A stretch of DNA of 64,000 nt, taken from Antrihabitans cavernicola. GTDB lineage: Bacteria > Actinomycetota > Actinomycetes > Mycobacteriales > Mycobacteriaceae. The translations under genes were made by a program, and so were the position numbers. Location: the NCBI RefSeq assembly GCF_008297975.1, contig NZ_VLNY01000018.1, positions 1-64,000 on the forward strand, in the 5' to 3' direction. How positions within the stretch are numbered: position 1 is the stretch's first letter; the number at the start of each line of letters is the position of its first letter. This document shows positions 8,609 to 17,550 of the stretch, one piece after another. The notes beneath the pieces are model-generated. The model had not been told where the DNA came from. It did not search any database and saw only the letters and a program-made list of their open reading frames with translations.

Positions 8609-10051
8609 GTGGGCCGGACGGCCGAGGTGCTGATCGTCGGCGGTGGCACCTGCGGGTGCGTGTTGGCCGCACGGCTGAGCGAGCAATCCGACCGTACGGT
8701 CCTGCTCGTCGAAGCCGGACCTGGCTTCGACGAGACGCCTGACTCGTTGCGTGATCCGACCGCGATGGCTGTCGGCCCCGAGAGCGTCTGGGCCCGTCGG
8801 TATCCGGCCGCGCTGACGGCAACGCGTTCGGGTGTCGCGGTCCGCGGGCGCGTCCTGGGCGGGTCGTCTGCGGTCAACGGCGGCTACTTCGTGCGCGGCA
8901 CTGCTGCGGACTTCGACGGCTGGGGAGGAGCGTGGTCGTACGACAAGGTGTTGCCGTACTTTCGGAAATCCGAACACGATCTCGACTTCGATGGCGAATA
9001 TCACGGTGGCGCAGGGCCGATTCGCGTTCGACGCGACCGTGCGGACGAATTCGTCCCGCTGAGTGCGGAATTCGCGCAGGTATGTGTGTCGGCGGGTTTC
9101 GCGCGTTGCGCCGACCTGAACGCTCCCGGGTTCGACGGAGTGGGGTCGGTTCCCATGAACATCGACAGGGGCGCTCGGATCACTACCGCAGCGGCCTACC
9201 TTGCTCCCGCCTTGGTCAGATCGAACCTGAGGGTCGAGACGAAAACCGTTGTCCAGCAACTTGTTATCGAATCCGGTCGCGCTGTGGGCATCGTTGTCGA
9301 GCGAGGCGGAGTCGTCGATCGGTACTACGCCGATCGAATTGTGTTGTGCGCTGGTGCAATAGAGTCCGCTGCGCTGTTGATGCGGTCGGGTATCGGCGAT
9401 CCGGAGCGGCTGCGGGCTGCGGGCGTGTCCACTCGTTACGCACTGCCTGCGGTCGGTGCGGCTTTCGCCGATCATCCCGAAGTCGCCGTGCCGTATCGGC
9501 TTCTCGCGTCGAGCGAATCGAAAGCCGTTGCAGCACTGCAGGTAATACTCGGCAATGGTGGCGTCGAGCTCCGCCCGTACACTGCCGCAATGGATTTGCT
9601 GGTTCCGGGTAGCGGCATGGACGTCCCGTATCTCGGCGTCGCCCTGATGCAGTCGGAATCTCGAGGCGTCGTTACGGTCCGCTCCGATGATCCAGCGGTG
9701 CCGCCGGATATCGAATACCGCTATCTCTCAGCGGCCGCCGATCGCACACGACTGCGGGAAGGTGTGCAGTTGGCGCAGGAACTGCTCGCAGCTCTGGCAT
9801 CGCGTGGTGTGCTGACGTTCGATCACATCGATCCGACCGACGACTGGATGTCGGCCAATCTCGGCACCTCGCAGCACATGATGGGTACGTGTCCGATGGG
9901 TGCGGACGGCGTTGTCGACGAGAACTGCGCGGTGCATGGGGTGGACGCTCTGTACGTCGTCGATACTTCGGTGATTCCGAACAATCTGAGCCGCGGACCC
10001 AACGCCACCGCGGTGATGATTGCCGAGCGAGCTGCCGCGTTGTTGAGGTAG
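8609..10051 (+). CDS. mftG: MftG, mycofactocin-associated GMC oxidoreductase
   Basis: 480 residues from a GTG 3 bases after mftF. Visible GMC-family features are the FAD-binding VGGGTCGCVLAARLS at the N-terminus with EAGPG about 20 residues on, GRVLGGSSAVNGG as the first GMC signature, and the catalytic His in SQHMMGTCPMG near residue 428. The last conserved segment is VVDTSVIPNNLSRGPNATAVMIAE. MftG is known as the enzyme that re-oxidises reduced mycofactocin and links it to the respiratory chain, which suits growth on alcohols. It is probably cotranscribed with mftF. Confidence 0.9.
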   Translation: MGRTAEVLIVGGGTCGCVLAARLSEQSDRTVLLVEAGPGFDETPDSLRDPTAMAVGPESVWARRYPAALTATRSGVAVRGRVLGGSSAVNGGYFVRGTAADFDGWGGAWSYDKVLPYFRKSEHDLDFDGEYHGGAGPIRVRRDRADEFVPLSAEFAQVCVSAGFARCADLNAPGFDGVGSVPMNIDRGARITTAAAYLAPALVRSNLRVETKTVVQQLVIESGRAVGIVVERGGVVDRYYADRIVLCAGAIESAALLMRSGIGDPERLRAAGVSTRYALPAVGAAFADHPEVAVPYRLLASSESKAVAALQVILGNGGVELRPYTAAMDLLVPGSGMDVPYLGVALMQSESRGVVTVRSDDPAVPPDIEYRYLSAAADRTRLREGVQLAQELLAALASRGVLTFDHIDPTDDWMSANLGTSQHMMGTCPMGADGVVDENCAVHGVDALYVVDTSVIPNNLSRGPNATAVMIAERAAALLR

Positions 10052-10115
10052 CGGCGTTCGTCCCACTACCGTGACCCGCGTTACAGTGGTACGTACGACG
10101 CGAAGGAAAGACGAA

Positions 10116-11405
10116 ATGCCGATGCAGCCGGTGGCGCACGCCAACCCTTGGGTGGCGGTACACCCGGAGGACGACATTGCGCTGCTCGCTCGCAAAGTAT
10201 CGGCAGCGCACCAGGCCTTCGTCGACAGTGCGGATGCAGCAGGCGTGCGGGCCGTTGTGCTCGATTCCTGGCTCCGCAGCCGGAGCAACGGTGTCGATCC
10301 CGACCGGCGCATCGGCGTCTCCGTCTTAGGTGGCGTCGAACTCGAACGCTATCGCTCGGCCCACCCGATGGCACTCATCCTGCCGGTTATTCGAAAACTG
10401 CTGGTAGAGGACGCGGCTGACACCGGTTTGCTGGTAGCGATCAGCGACGCACACGGCAGGCTGTTGTGGGTGGAAGGCGACTCGTCGGCGAAAGATCGTG
10501 CGCTGGATATGAACTTCGCCGAAGGCGTCGACTGGAGCGAGGACACGGCGGGCACCAACGCGCCCGGTACGGCGTTGGCCCTCGATCACAGCGTGCAGAT
10601 CTTCGGAGCCGAGCATTTCAGCCGCGCCGTCCACGACTGGAGCTGTTCGGCGGCACCGGTTCACGATCCGACCAGTGGTCGCATCCTCGGCGCCATCGAC
10701 ATCACCGGTGGCCCTCGTGTCGCAGTCCCCGAGGTCCTGCAGTTGATCAAGGCGACCGTGGTTGCGGCCGAGTCCGAGTTGCGCTTCCACCTGCTCAACG
10801 CACCACACGTGCTGGGCGAGAACGTACCGCGGCTCAAGTTGCTCGGTACGACACATCCGGTGCTGATCCGTGACGGCGAGCGAATTGCGTTGCCCCGCAG
10901 GCATGCCGAGATTCTATTGATGCTGAGCGAGCACCCCGAAGGGCTCAGCGCCGATCAATTGGCGATCTTGCTCGACGAGGGGGAACTGGACGGCGTGACG
11001 ATTCGTGCCGAGCTCTCGCGGTTGCGCCGCGTGTTCGGTGCGACCGGGTTGGCCTCGCGGCCGTACCGACTGACCGACGAACTCCTTACCGACGTCGGCG
11101 ACGTGCGATCCGCGTTGGATCGTGGCGACGTCGCCTTCGCCATGCAGGTCTACACAGGACCGGTGCTCCCTGGATCGGACGCGCCAGGCGTCGGCCGCGT
11201 ACGCGACGAACTCCGAGCACGCGTGCAGGCAGCGCTGCTGCGGGCAGGCGATGCGGCGTTGCTCGCACGGTGGACATCCACCGTCGACGGTCGTGAAGAC
11301 AGTGCTGCGTGGACTGCCTACCTCTCCACCATCGATCGCGGATCGCCACTGTATGCGCAGGTCAAGGCCAGGATCGAACTGATCGACCGGCAATACCGCA
11401 ACTGA
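10116..11405 (+). CDS. GAF-domain transcriptional regulator next to an aldehyde dehydrogenase
   Basis: 429 residues. The ATG at 10116 is preferred over an upstream in-frame GTG because GGAAAG lies 6 bases before it. A -10-like TACAGT at 10082-10087 would give a short leader. The N-terminal half looks like the GAF sensor region of acetoin/AcoR-type activators (VLDSWLRSRSNGVDP near 50, and the LPVIRKLLVEDAADTGLLVAISDAHGR stretch). The AAA+ sigma-54 domain of AcoR is absent. The C-terminal part (about 250-345) instead looks like a winged-helix output domain. Such truncated GAF regulators commonly sit beside rhodococcal aldehyde dehydrogenase genes. It probably controls the next two genes. Confidence 0.72.
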   Translation: MPMQPVAHANPWVAVHPEDDIALLARKVSAAHQAFVDSADAAGVRAVVLDSWLRSRSNGVDPDRRIGVSVLGGVELERYRSAHPMALILPVIRKLLVEDAADTGLLVAISDAHGRLLWVEGDSSAKDRALDMNFAEGVDWSEDTAGTNAPGTALALDHSVQIFGAEHFSRAVHDWSCSAAPVHDPTSGRILGAIDITGGPRVAVPEVLQLIKATVVAAESELRFHLLNAPHVLGENVPRLKLLGTTHPVLIRDGERIALPRRHAEILLMLSEHPEGLSADQLAILLDEGELDGVTIRAELSRLRRVFGATGLASRPYRLTDELLTDVGDVRSALDRGDVAFAMQVYTGPVLPGSDAPGVGRVRDELRARVQAALLRAGDAALLARWTSTVDGREDSAAWTAYLSTIDRGSPLYAQVKARIELIDRQYRN

Positions 11406-11416
11406 TGTTTCTCGAC

Positions 11417-11429
11417 GCAACGTAGTTGC
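11417..11429. promoter_or_regulatory. Short palindrome upstream of the aldehyde dehydrogenase
   Basis: GCAAC-GTA-GTTGC is a perfect 5-bp inverted repeat in the 86-base gap between the GAF regulator and the dehydrogenase gene. A further GTTGCG half-site lies at 11449-11454. It is a candidate binding site for the GAF regulator, based on position and symmetry only. Confidence 0.35.
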
Positions 11430-11491
11430 AACCCTTGCGCTCCTAGTGTTGCGAATCACACCACTTGTGTCGTGACCAAAAGGAGCCGTTG

Positions 11492-13015
11492 ATGTCTGTT
11501 TACACCCGCCCGGGGTCGTCGGACGCCGTCATGTCATTTCAGCCGCGCTACGAGAATTGGATCGGCGGCGAGTGGGTCCCGCCGGTCAAGGGCCAGTATT
11601 TCGAGAACCCGACGCCGGTCACCGGCGAGAACTTCTGTGAGGTCGCCCGCTCCACCGCGGAGGACGTCGAACTCGCACTCGACGCAGCACATGCGGCAGC
11701 GCCCGCATGGGGCAAAACGTCGCCCGCCGCCCGCGCCGTGATCCTCAACAAGATCGCCGATCGGATCGCCGAGAACCTCGAGTCCATCGCGCTCGCCGAG
11801 TCCTGGGACAACGGCAAGCCGATCCGCGAAACGCTCAACGCCGACATTCCGCTCGCAGTCGATCACTTCCGCTACTTCGCGGGAGCCATTCGGGCACAGG
11901 AGGGTTCGCTGTCCGAGATCGACGAGGACACCGTTGCCTATCACTTCCACGAGCCGTTGGGCGTTGTGGGACAGATCATTCCGTGGAACTTCCCGATTCT
12001 GATGGCGACATGGAAGCTTGCACCGGCGTTGGCTGCGGGCAACTGCGTCGTACTCAAGCCGGCCGAGCAGACTCCGGCGTCGATTCTCTACTTGATTTCC
12101 ATCATCGGCGACCTGCTGCCCGCTGGAGTTCTCAACATCGTCAACGGATTCGGCACCGAGGCGGGCAAGCCGCTCGCGTCGAGCCCCCGCATCGCGAAGA
12201 TCGCGTTCACCGGTGAGACCACCACCGGCCGACTGATCATGCAGTACGCGTCGCAGAACTTGATCCCCGTCACCCTCGAGCTCGGTGGCAAGAGCCCCAA
12301 CGTCTTCTTCTCCGACGTCCTCGCCGCAAACGACGACTACCAGGACAAGGCGCTCGAAGGCTTCACGATGTTCGCGCTGAACCAGGGCGAGGTGTGCACC
12401 TGTCCGTCGCGTTCGCTGATTCAGGCCGACATCTACGACGAGTTCCTTGCGATGGCCGCGATTCGCACAAAGGCTGTGCGCCAAGGTGATCCGCTGGACA
12501 CGGAGACGATGATCGGTGCGCAGGCATCCAACGATCAGCTCGAGAAGATCCTGTCCTACATCGAGATCGGCAAGGGCGAGGGTGCGCAGGTCGTGACCGG
12601 TGGCGAACGCGCGCAGCTCGGCGGTGACCTCAACGGCGGCTACTACGTGCAGCCGACGATCTTCACCGGAAACAACAAGATGCGCATCTTCCAGGAGGAG
12701 ATCTTCGGGCCGGTCGTGTCGGTCACGTCGTTCAAGGATTACGACGACGCCATCTCCATCGCCAACGACACCCTGTACGGATTGGGTGCAGGTGTGTGGT
12801 CGCGCGACGGTGGTGTTGCCTACCGTGCGGGTCGCGACATCAAGGCGGGTCGCGTGTGGACCAACACCTACCACCAGTACCCGGCACACGCGGCGTTCGG
12901 CGGCTACAAGCAGTCGGGCATCGGGCGTGAGAACCACAAGATGATGCTGGATCACTACCAGCAGACCAAGAATCTCCTCGTGTCCTACGCCCAGAAGGCT
13001 CAAGGCTTCTTCTGA
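11492..13015 (+). CDS. NAD-dependent aldehyde dehydrogenase
   Basis: 507 residues. The ATG at 11492 has a strong ribosome site (AAAAGGAG, 11478-11485) and is chosen over an in-frame GTG at 11465. Catalytic residues are visible: Glu263 in LELGGKSPN, Cys302 in GEVCTCPSR, and the proton-relay Asn in PWNFP. The CTC doublet is typical of the AldB/ExaC-type acetaldehyde and short-chain aldehyde dehydrogenases. Placed after mycofactocin genes and sharing an overlap with a DUF779 gene, it would take the aldehyde made by mycofactocin-coupled alcohol oxidation to the acid. A role in ethanol or similar alcohol use is likely but inferred. Confidence 0.9.
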   Translation: MSVYTRPGSSDAVMSFQPRYENWIGGEWVPPVKGQYFENPTPVTGENFCEVARSTAEDVELALDAAHAAAPAWGKTSPAARAVILNKIADRIAENLESIALAESWDNGKPIRETLNADIPLAVDHFRYFAGAIRAQEGSLSEIDEDTVAYHFHEPLGVVGQIIPWNFPILMATWKLAPALAAGNCVVLKPAEQTPASILYLISIIGDLLPAGVLNIVNGFGTEAGKPLASSPRIAKIAFTGETTTGRLIMQYASQNLIPVTLELGGKSPNVFFSDVLAANDDYQDKALEGFTMFALNQGEVCTCPSRSLIQADIYDEFLAMAAIRTKAVRQGDPLDTETMIGAQASNDQLEKILSYIEIGKGEGAQVVTGGERAQLGGDLNGGYYVQPTIFTGNNKMRIFQEEIFGPVVSVTSFKDYDDAISIANDTLYGLGAGVWSRDGGVAYRAGRDIKAGRVWTNTYHQYPAHAAFGGYKQSGIGRENHKMMLDHYQQTKNLLVSYAQKAQGFF

Positions 13016-13539
13016 TGGTCCCGAGGCTCGTAGCAACCGCGGAGGCGATGGATCTACTGCGTCGCCTCCGCGGTAACCACGGCGGACTGATGATGCATCA
13101 GTCCGGCGGCTGTTGCGACGGCTCGTCCCCGATGTGTTATCCCGCAGGCGAATTCATCGTCGGTGATCGAGATGTGCTGCTCGGCGTGCTCGACCAGCGG
13201 CTCGACGTCGGCGTTGTGCCGGACTCGACGCCCGACGGCGACGACGCTGTGCCCGTGTGGATTTCGGGTTCGCAGTTCGAGGCGTGGAAGCACACCCAGC
13301 TGGTTCTCGACGTGGTTCCCGGTCGCGGTGGCGGCTTCAGTTTGGAAACGCCGGAGGGTAAGCGGTTCTTGAGCCGCGGGCGAGCGTTCACCGAGGCGGA
13401 GAACGCTTCGCTCGCAGCGTCACCGCCGTTGGTCGGTGCGGATTGGGAGAACGGATCTCGGCCCGAGCTTCCGACCGAAGCCCAGGTGGTTGCAGAAGCG
13501 TCGGATGCGTGCCCGGTGCCGGGGCAGCGTCTGACCTGA
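13015..13539 (+). CDS. DUF779 domain protein
   Basis: 174 residues. The start overlaps the dehydrogenase stop (TGATG), a sign of translational coupling. The DUF779 signature MMHQSGGCCDGSSPMCYPAGEF lies near residue 25, with the paired Cys, one further Cys and a His that could bind a metal. DUF779 proteins follow aldehyde dehydrogenase genes in many bacteria. Their function is not established; a maturation or accessory role for the dehydrogenase is a guess from this constant pairing. The last 50 residues are low in order and probably not part of the domain. Confidence 0.82.
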   Translation: MVPRLVATAEAMDLLRRLRGNHGGLMMHQSGGCCDGSSPMCYPAGEFIVGDRDVLLGVLDQRLDVGVVPDSTPDGDDAVPVWISGSQFEAWKHTQLVLDVVPGRGGGFSLETPEGKRFLSRGRAFTEAENASLAASPPLVGADWENGSRPELPTEAQVVAEASDACPVPGQRLT

Positions 13540-13543
13540 ACGG

Positions 13544-14251
13544 TCACTTCGTTCGAAACAACAGGCTGACCCCGGCGAGAAGTGACATCCAGAGCACTGC
13601 GCGAGCTAGTGCTGCCGCGGATATCCGGTGAATCATCGCTCGCGCCAAGAAGAATCCGACGAACAACGTGGGAACATAACGCGCCGACTCGGCGAGCGAT
13701 CCGACTGTGGTGACCTGCCGCAGTAGAAGTGCTGCGATCGAGAAGATCGACATGATGAGCACACACAGCGACAGGTTTGTTCGCAGTTCGGCGGCATCCC
13801 GGGGGCGATACACGAGTGCCAACGGGGGGCCGCCGATCCCGGCGATCGAGTTCATGGCACCTGCGCCGAAGCCGGCGCTCGCCATCGTCCACCTTGTCAT
13901 CGGAATCATCGTGCCGCCCAACGCCATGACGGAGAGCACGATGATTCCGACCCCGAGCACAGCGGCGATGACAGGCGCCGGAAACGTCAGCGGAATGAGC
14001 ACGCCGATCGCCGCACCGGGGAGGGATGCAAGCAGTGCTCCACGCAGGATGCGCAGGTCCACAGCATGGCGTTCTCGTATCACCAGCCACAGGACGAGAA
14101 GAGATTCCAGCAACAAGAGGGGCCCTGGGACCAATTCCGGTGCCAGCATCATCAACAGTGGTGCAGCGACCAATGCGTATCCAACCCCGGTCAAGCTCTG
14201 CACCAGAGCCGCAAATGCAAAGACGCTCGAGACCAAGAGCCAATGCGTCAT
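13544..14251 (-). CDS. TauE/SafE-family membrane transporter
   Basis: 235 residues with seven to eight hydrophobic segments. The opening, VFAFAALVQSLTGVGYALVAAPLLMMLAPELVPGP, is the first half of the TauE/SafE repeat, and GAGAMNSIAGIGGPPLALVY is the matching motif of the second half. The family exports sulfite, sulfoacetate or similar organic anions, but the substrate cannot be predicted here. It is the last gene of a minus-strand group after two DUF202 genes (34-base gap) and converges on the DUF779 gene with only 4 bases between stops. Confidence 0.85.
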   Translation of the reverse strand: MTHWLLVSSVFAFAALVQSLTGVGYALVAAPLLMMLAPELVPGPLLLLESLLVLWLVIRERHAVDLRILRGALLASLPGAAIGVLIPLTFPAPVIAAVLGVGIIVLSVMALGGTMIPMTRWTMASAGFGAGAMNSIAGIGGPPLALVYRPRDAAELRTNLSLCVLIMSIFSIAALLLRQVTTVGSLAESARYVPTLFVGFFLARAMIHRISAAALARAVLWMSLLAGVSLLFRTK

Positions 14252-14285
14252 GTGACGTCCAAGTCTGACGACTTCATTCGCCCGG

Positions 14286-14606
14286 TCACCGCACGTCGAT
14301 CATCGAGACAATGACGATCAGGGCGCAGACCACCATCGCGGCGGAGACCGTGCCTATCGATGCGCGGTCGGCGACTGCGTGTCCGTGGTGTAGTTGATGG
14401 CCGCGGCGGAAGCAGACGAATGTCACGACCCCCATCGCCGCGATCGCGACGAGTGGCGCGATCGCGGCGGGTCCCCAGCCTTGTTCGGCGGCGTGGTGCC
14501 CCAGTAGGGCGGCGACAGCTGCCGAGGACAGGGCGGTGCGCCGCCAAGACAGGGTGGTGCGTTCGGGTTGCAGACCCGGGTCGCGAGTCGCGGGTTGGGA
14601 AGTCAT
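14286..14606 (-). CDS. DUF202 small membrane protein
   Basis: 106 residues with three hydrophobic segments. The longer open frame is rejected because the ATG at 14606-14604 overlaps the stop of the upstream DUF202 gene (ATGA) and gives the family's usual length. The N-terminal LQPERTTLSWRRTALS is the DUF202 motif (ERTxLAWxRT). The function of DUF202 proteins is not known. Being paired with a second, divergent DUF202 gene suggests a hetero-oligomer in the cytoplasmic membrane. Confidence 0.82.
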   Translation of the reverse strand: MTSQPATRDPGLQPERTTLSWRRTALSSAAVAALLGHHAAEQGWGPAAIAPLVAIAAMGVVTFVCFRRGHQLHHGHAVADRASIGTVSAAMVVCALIVIVSMIDVR

Positions 14607-14968
14607 CCGATCAGGACGCTGATGGCGGCGATCACGGCGATCAGTCCGACGCTGGCTGCGAGTAGCGGCACCAGCGTGGGGCTGGGTAGTGGTTGGTCTC
14701 GTCGCATCGCCTGTTGCACTGTGCGCCAATGGAAGTAGGCGCCAGTGGCGAGTACTGCGGCCAACGCGACGCAGCCGACGGCGATGACGGTGCGTGCACC
14801 GGCGACGTGGAAGGGTGCGATCAGCTGATGCACGGCCACGCCGCCGGCGAGCAGCCCCAGAGTGGTGCGTATCCAGGCCAGGAAGGTGCGTTCGTTGGCG
14901 AGGGTGAAGCGATAGTCCGGTTCGTGCTCGACGGGGTGCGTGGCGTCGCGTTGGTCGACTTCTGTCAT
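14603..14968 (-). CDS. YidH-like DUF202 membrane protein
   Basis: 121 residues with three hydrophobic segments, preceded by a charged cytoplasmic start. The motif RFTLANERTFLAWIRTTLGLLAGGVAV is the standard YidH/DUF202 signature. It begins 10 bases after the stop of the secreted-protein gene and overlaps the start of the second DUF202 gene by 4 bases. YidH and YidG of E. coli form a similar tandem pair, so the pairing itself is conserved. No enzymatic residues can be recognised. Confidence 0.87.
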   Translation of the reverse strand: MTEVDQRDATHPVEHEPDYRFTLANERTFLAWIRTTLGLLAGGVAVHQLIAPFHVAGARTVIAVGCVALAAVLATGAYFHWRTVQQAMRRDQPLPSPTLVPLLAASVGLIAVIAAISVLIG

Positions 14969-14978
14969 TGCAGTGGTG

Positions 14979-15683
14979 CTACTTCTTCGGAGGCTGCTGG
15001 AGGAGCTGGGCGAATTGGAAGGCCGCCGCGATCAAGACTGGCCCGCCGACGACGATGGAGCCGGCGATGGCGCCGACGGGGGCCAATGTGAGCGCGCCCA
15101 TGGCACAGCCTGCGAGCGGGCCGGCCCCGAGCAGGGCGGCCAAGGGTGCGGTGGCGGCCAAGCCGATGACTGCACCGGCGATGCATCCACCGCCACCGCC
15201 GAGGATGGCGCCGACGATCGCGCCCGCGGCCGTGGCGGCGGTCAGTTCCGGGGCGACTGTGGTGACGGCCGTCGAGAGATCTGCCGGATGGAGCGGCAGG
15301 CTGGCGCGCACTGGAATGCCCTGTGCCGGAGCAGTATTCGGTGTCAGAGTGGCGGTGTTGCCGCTGACTCGTGCTGCGATCGGGAAGGATTTTTCGTCGA
15401 GGATGTATGTCAACGGCACGGTCGAGACCACGGTGCCGCGGGTGTCGCGAATTTCGAGTTGGTTGGCCGACGTCGTCAGAGTGCCGGCGTCCGTGGTGAA
15501 AAGCACCGAGTCTCCTGAGCGGTCCGCGTTGAAGTGGATCACGTGCTGCGTGGCGTCGGCGGAGACACTCGACTGCGGTTCAGCGGCATTGGAATTGACC
15601 GGGTTGGCGTATGCGGCACCGGCGCCGGCGCCCGCCGAGGCAATCACCAGGGCCGACGTCACGGCAAACGTCCTGATCTTCAT
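14979..15683 (-). CDS. Secreted protein with a glycine-zipper C-terminus
   Basis: 234 residues from the ATG at 15683. An upstream in-frame start would spoil the signal peptide. The N-terminus MKIRTFAVTSALVIASAGAG ending in AYA is a good Sec signal. The middle (about 45-145) is beta-rich and polar. The C-terminal 85 residues are Gly/Ala-rich and hydrophobic (GAIVGAILGGGGGCIAGAVIG), with two Cys (GGGCIAG and AGCAMG) and PPKK at the end. That resembles a membrane-inserting glycine-zipper region. Related secreted proteins occur in Nocardia and Rhodococcus without assigned function. It leads the DUF202/TauE operon. Confidence 0.72.
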   Translation of the reverse strand: MKIRTFAVTSALVIASAGAGAGAAYANPVNSNAAEPQSSVSADATQHVIHFNADRSGDSVLFTTDAGTLTTSANQLEIRDTRGTVVSTVPLTYILDEKSFPIAARVSGNTATLTPNTAPAQGIPVRASLPLHPADLSTAVTTVAPELTAATAAGAIVGAILGGGGGCIAGAVIGLAATAPLAALLGAGPLAGCAMGALTLAPVGAIAGSIVVGGPVLIAAAFQFAQLLQQPPKK

Positions 15684-15841
15684 ATGGGTAACCCATTCCT
15701 TGTGATTGGTGACAGCCGATTGCGTGCCGACCGGTACCACAGAGGTCGGCGATCGATGGTCGAACTGTCACGGTCGCGACGGCATTACCGAAGCGGTGAG
15801 GTGAGCCCCGACTGCATCGGCGGGGTGTGATGACGGTAACA

Positions 15842-15863
15842 GTTGACTAAGTTGTCAGTCAAC
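15842..15863. promoter_or_regulatory. TetR operator site 1, upstream of pntAA
   Basis: GTTGACT-N8-AGTCAAC, a perfect 7-bp inverted repeat whose left arm doubles as a -35 box (TTGACT, 15843-15848). A -10-like TAATTT lies at 15867-15872 after an 18-bp spacer. A repressor bound here would cover the -35 and spacer. The same palindrome recurs at 19168-19189 and, with one outer base changed on each arm, at 24861-24882 over the TetR gene's start. Confidence 0.75.
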
Positions 15864-15907
15864 CGCTAATTTCTTGACACACCCTTCGGCGAGCACAAGG
15901 CAGTGTT

Positions 15908-15925
15908 GTCAGCAATTGAGCTGAC
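15908..15925 (+). promoter_or_regulatory. Inverted repeat in the pntAA leader
   Basis: GTCAGC-AATTGA-GCTGAC can form a 6-bp hairpin about 30 bases after the presumed transcription start. The leader to pntAA would be about 210 bases, long for this region. The rest of 15926-16091 shows no riboswitch I recognise. Confidence 0.35.
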
Positions 15926-16091
15926 GCCCTTCGCATCTCAGCGGTGTAAGTGCCGGAATTGGGCCGCGAGACCGCAGATCCCGAGAGTCGCAAGCGATGC
16001 CGGATTTCTGCGTCGCAACGTCACCCGATGGCAGTCGATCGCCAGATGAGAGAGGTCCTACCAAGTGGAGAAAGCAGAGGTGGAAACGACA

Positions 16092-17218
16092 ATGACCAGT
16101 CCCGGCCGGGCGCGCATCGGAGTTGTGCGCGAGTCCAACGACGGCGAACGACGAGTGGCGTTGGTGCCGAAGGCTGTTTCGGCACTTGTGGGGAAGGGCG
16201 TCGAAGTGGTTGTGGAAGCGGGGGCCGGTCTCGGCGCGTTGATTCCGGACGAACTGTTCGCAGACGCCGGCGCAGCCATCGGCGACGCCTGGTCCGCGGA
16301 CGTCGTCGTCAAGGTTGCACCGCCCAGCTGCGCCGAGGTAGCGAAGCTGTCGAGCGGCCAGACGTTGATCGGGTTCCTGGCCCCACGCAGCGCTGACAAC
16401 AAGATCGACGCGCTGAAGTCGGCCGGAGTGCAGGCCTTTGCGGTGGAAGCGATTCCGCGCATCTCGCGCGCCCAAGTGATGGACGCGTTGTCCTCGCAGG
16501 CCAACGCCTCCGGCTACAAGGCCGTCCTGCTCGCCGCGTCCGAGTCGACCCGCTTCTTCCCGATGCTCACCACGGCCGCAGGCACAGTGAAGCCGGCAAC
16601 GGTGCTGATCCTCGGCGTCGGCGTCGCGGGCCTGCAGGCACTCGCGACAGCGAAACGCCTCGGCGGTCGCCCCACCGGATACGACGTGCGTCCCGAGGTT
16701 GCCGATCAGGTGCGTTCCGTCGGCGCGCAGTGGCTCGATCTCGGTATCGACGCCGCCGGTGCAGGTGGCTACGCCGTGAACTCACGGAAGACGAACGCGC
16801 ACAACAGCAACAGGCGCTCGAGAACGCCATCAAAGGCTTCGATGTCGTCATCACCACCGCGCTCGTCCCGGGCCGACCGGCACCGCGTTTGGTGACGGCC
16901 GCCGCGGTCGAGGGTATGAAGCCCGGCAGCGTCATCGTCGACCTGGCGGGGGAGACCGGCGGCAACTGCGAACTGACCGAACCGGGCGAGACCGTCGTCA
17001 AGCACGGCGTCACCATCGCCTCGCCACTGAACCTGCCCGCCAGCATGCCCGAGCATGCGAGCGAGCTGTACGCCAAGAACATCTCCGCACTCGTGGAGTT
17101 GATGCTCGTCGACGGCGGTGCTGATGGGCATTCCGCAGGCTTCACGCCTGTCCTGGCTCCTGATTTCTCCGATCAAGTGCTCGCCGATTCCTGCGTTACC
17201 CGTGAGGTGAATGCCTGA
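16092..17218 (+). pseudogene. pntAA: pntAA, transhydrogenase alpha subunit, broken by a 1-base deletion
   Basis: Two reading frames together encode one NAD(P) transhydrogenase alpha-1 subunit (NAD(H)-binding domain I). The first part runs from RIGVVRESNDGERRVALVP through GVGVAGLQALATAKRLGG to GAGGYA. The second, in a different frame, resumes at RELTEDERAQQQQALENAI and runs to the stop at 17218. The join lies at about 16773-16776, where GCC-GTG reads as if one C had been lost from GCC-CGT. Without the shift the protein would be about 375 residues, a normal length. The start at 16092 fits the family N-terminus; an upstream GTG at 16065 is possible. The break could be real or a base-calling error, since pntAB and pntB downstream are intact. 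Confidence 0.82.
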
Positions 17219-17550
17219 TGTACACCGATTTGTTGGCCAATATCGCGATCCTGGTGCTGTCCGGGTTCGTCGGTTTCGCGGTCATCTCCAAGGTGCCCAA
17301 CACTCTGCACACGCCATTGATGTCCGGCACCAATGCAATTCACGGAATCGTCGTGCTCGGCGCGCTCGTGGTGCTCGGTGAGCTGCCGTCGTCCGCACCG
17401 TGGGGCGTGAAGGTGATCCTCTTCGTCGCGCTGGTGTTCGGAACGCTGAACGTCGTCGGTGGCTTCGTCGTCACCGACCGGATGCTCGGCATGTTCAAGG
17501 CGAAGCCTGCTGCTCCGAAAGCTGCCGTTGAGAAAAAGGACGCTGCCTGA
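17218..17550 (+). CDS. pntAB: PntAB, transhydrogenase alpha-2 membrane subunit
   Basis: 110 residues with three to four membrane helices. VGFAVISKVPNTLHTPLMSGTNAIHGIVVLGAL is the conserved domain II segment that helps form the proton channel, and FGTLNVVGGFVVTDRMLGMF is the final conserved helix. The C-terminal 20 residues are a charged Lys/Ala tail. The start overlaps the pntAA stop (TGATG). The three-subunit form (AA, AB, B) is usual for actinobacteria and alphaproteobacteria. Confidence 0.93.
   Translation: MYTDLLANIAILVLSGFVGFAVISKVPNTLHTPLMSGTNAIHGIVVLGALVVLGELPSSAPWGVKVILFVALVFGTLNVVGGFVVTDRMLGMFKAKPAAPKAAVEKKDAA

Noticed and set aside
15997-16095. A 33-codon frame ending on the pntAA start codon (ATGA overlap)
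   Set aside because: It uses several AGA/AGG/AAA codons that are rare in the real genes here and has no ribosome site. The overlap is probably chance.
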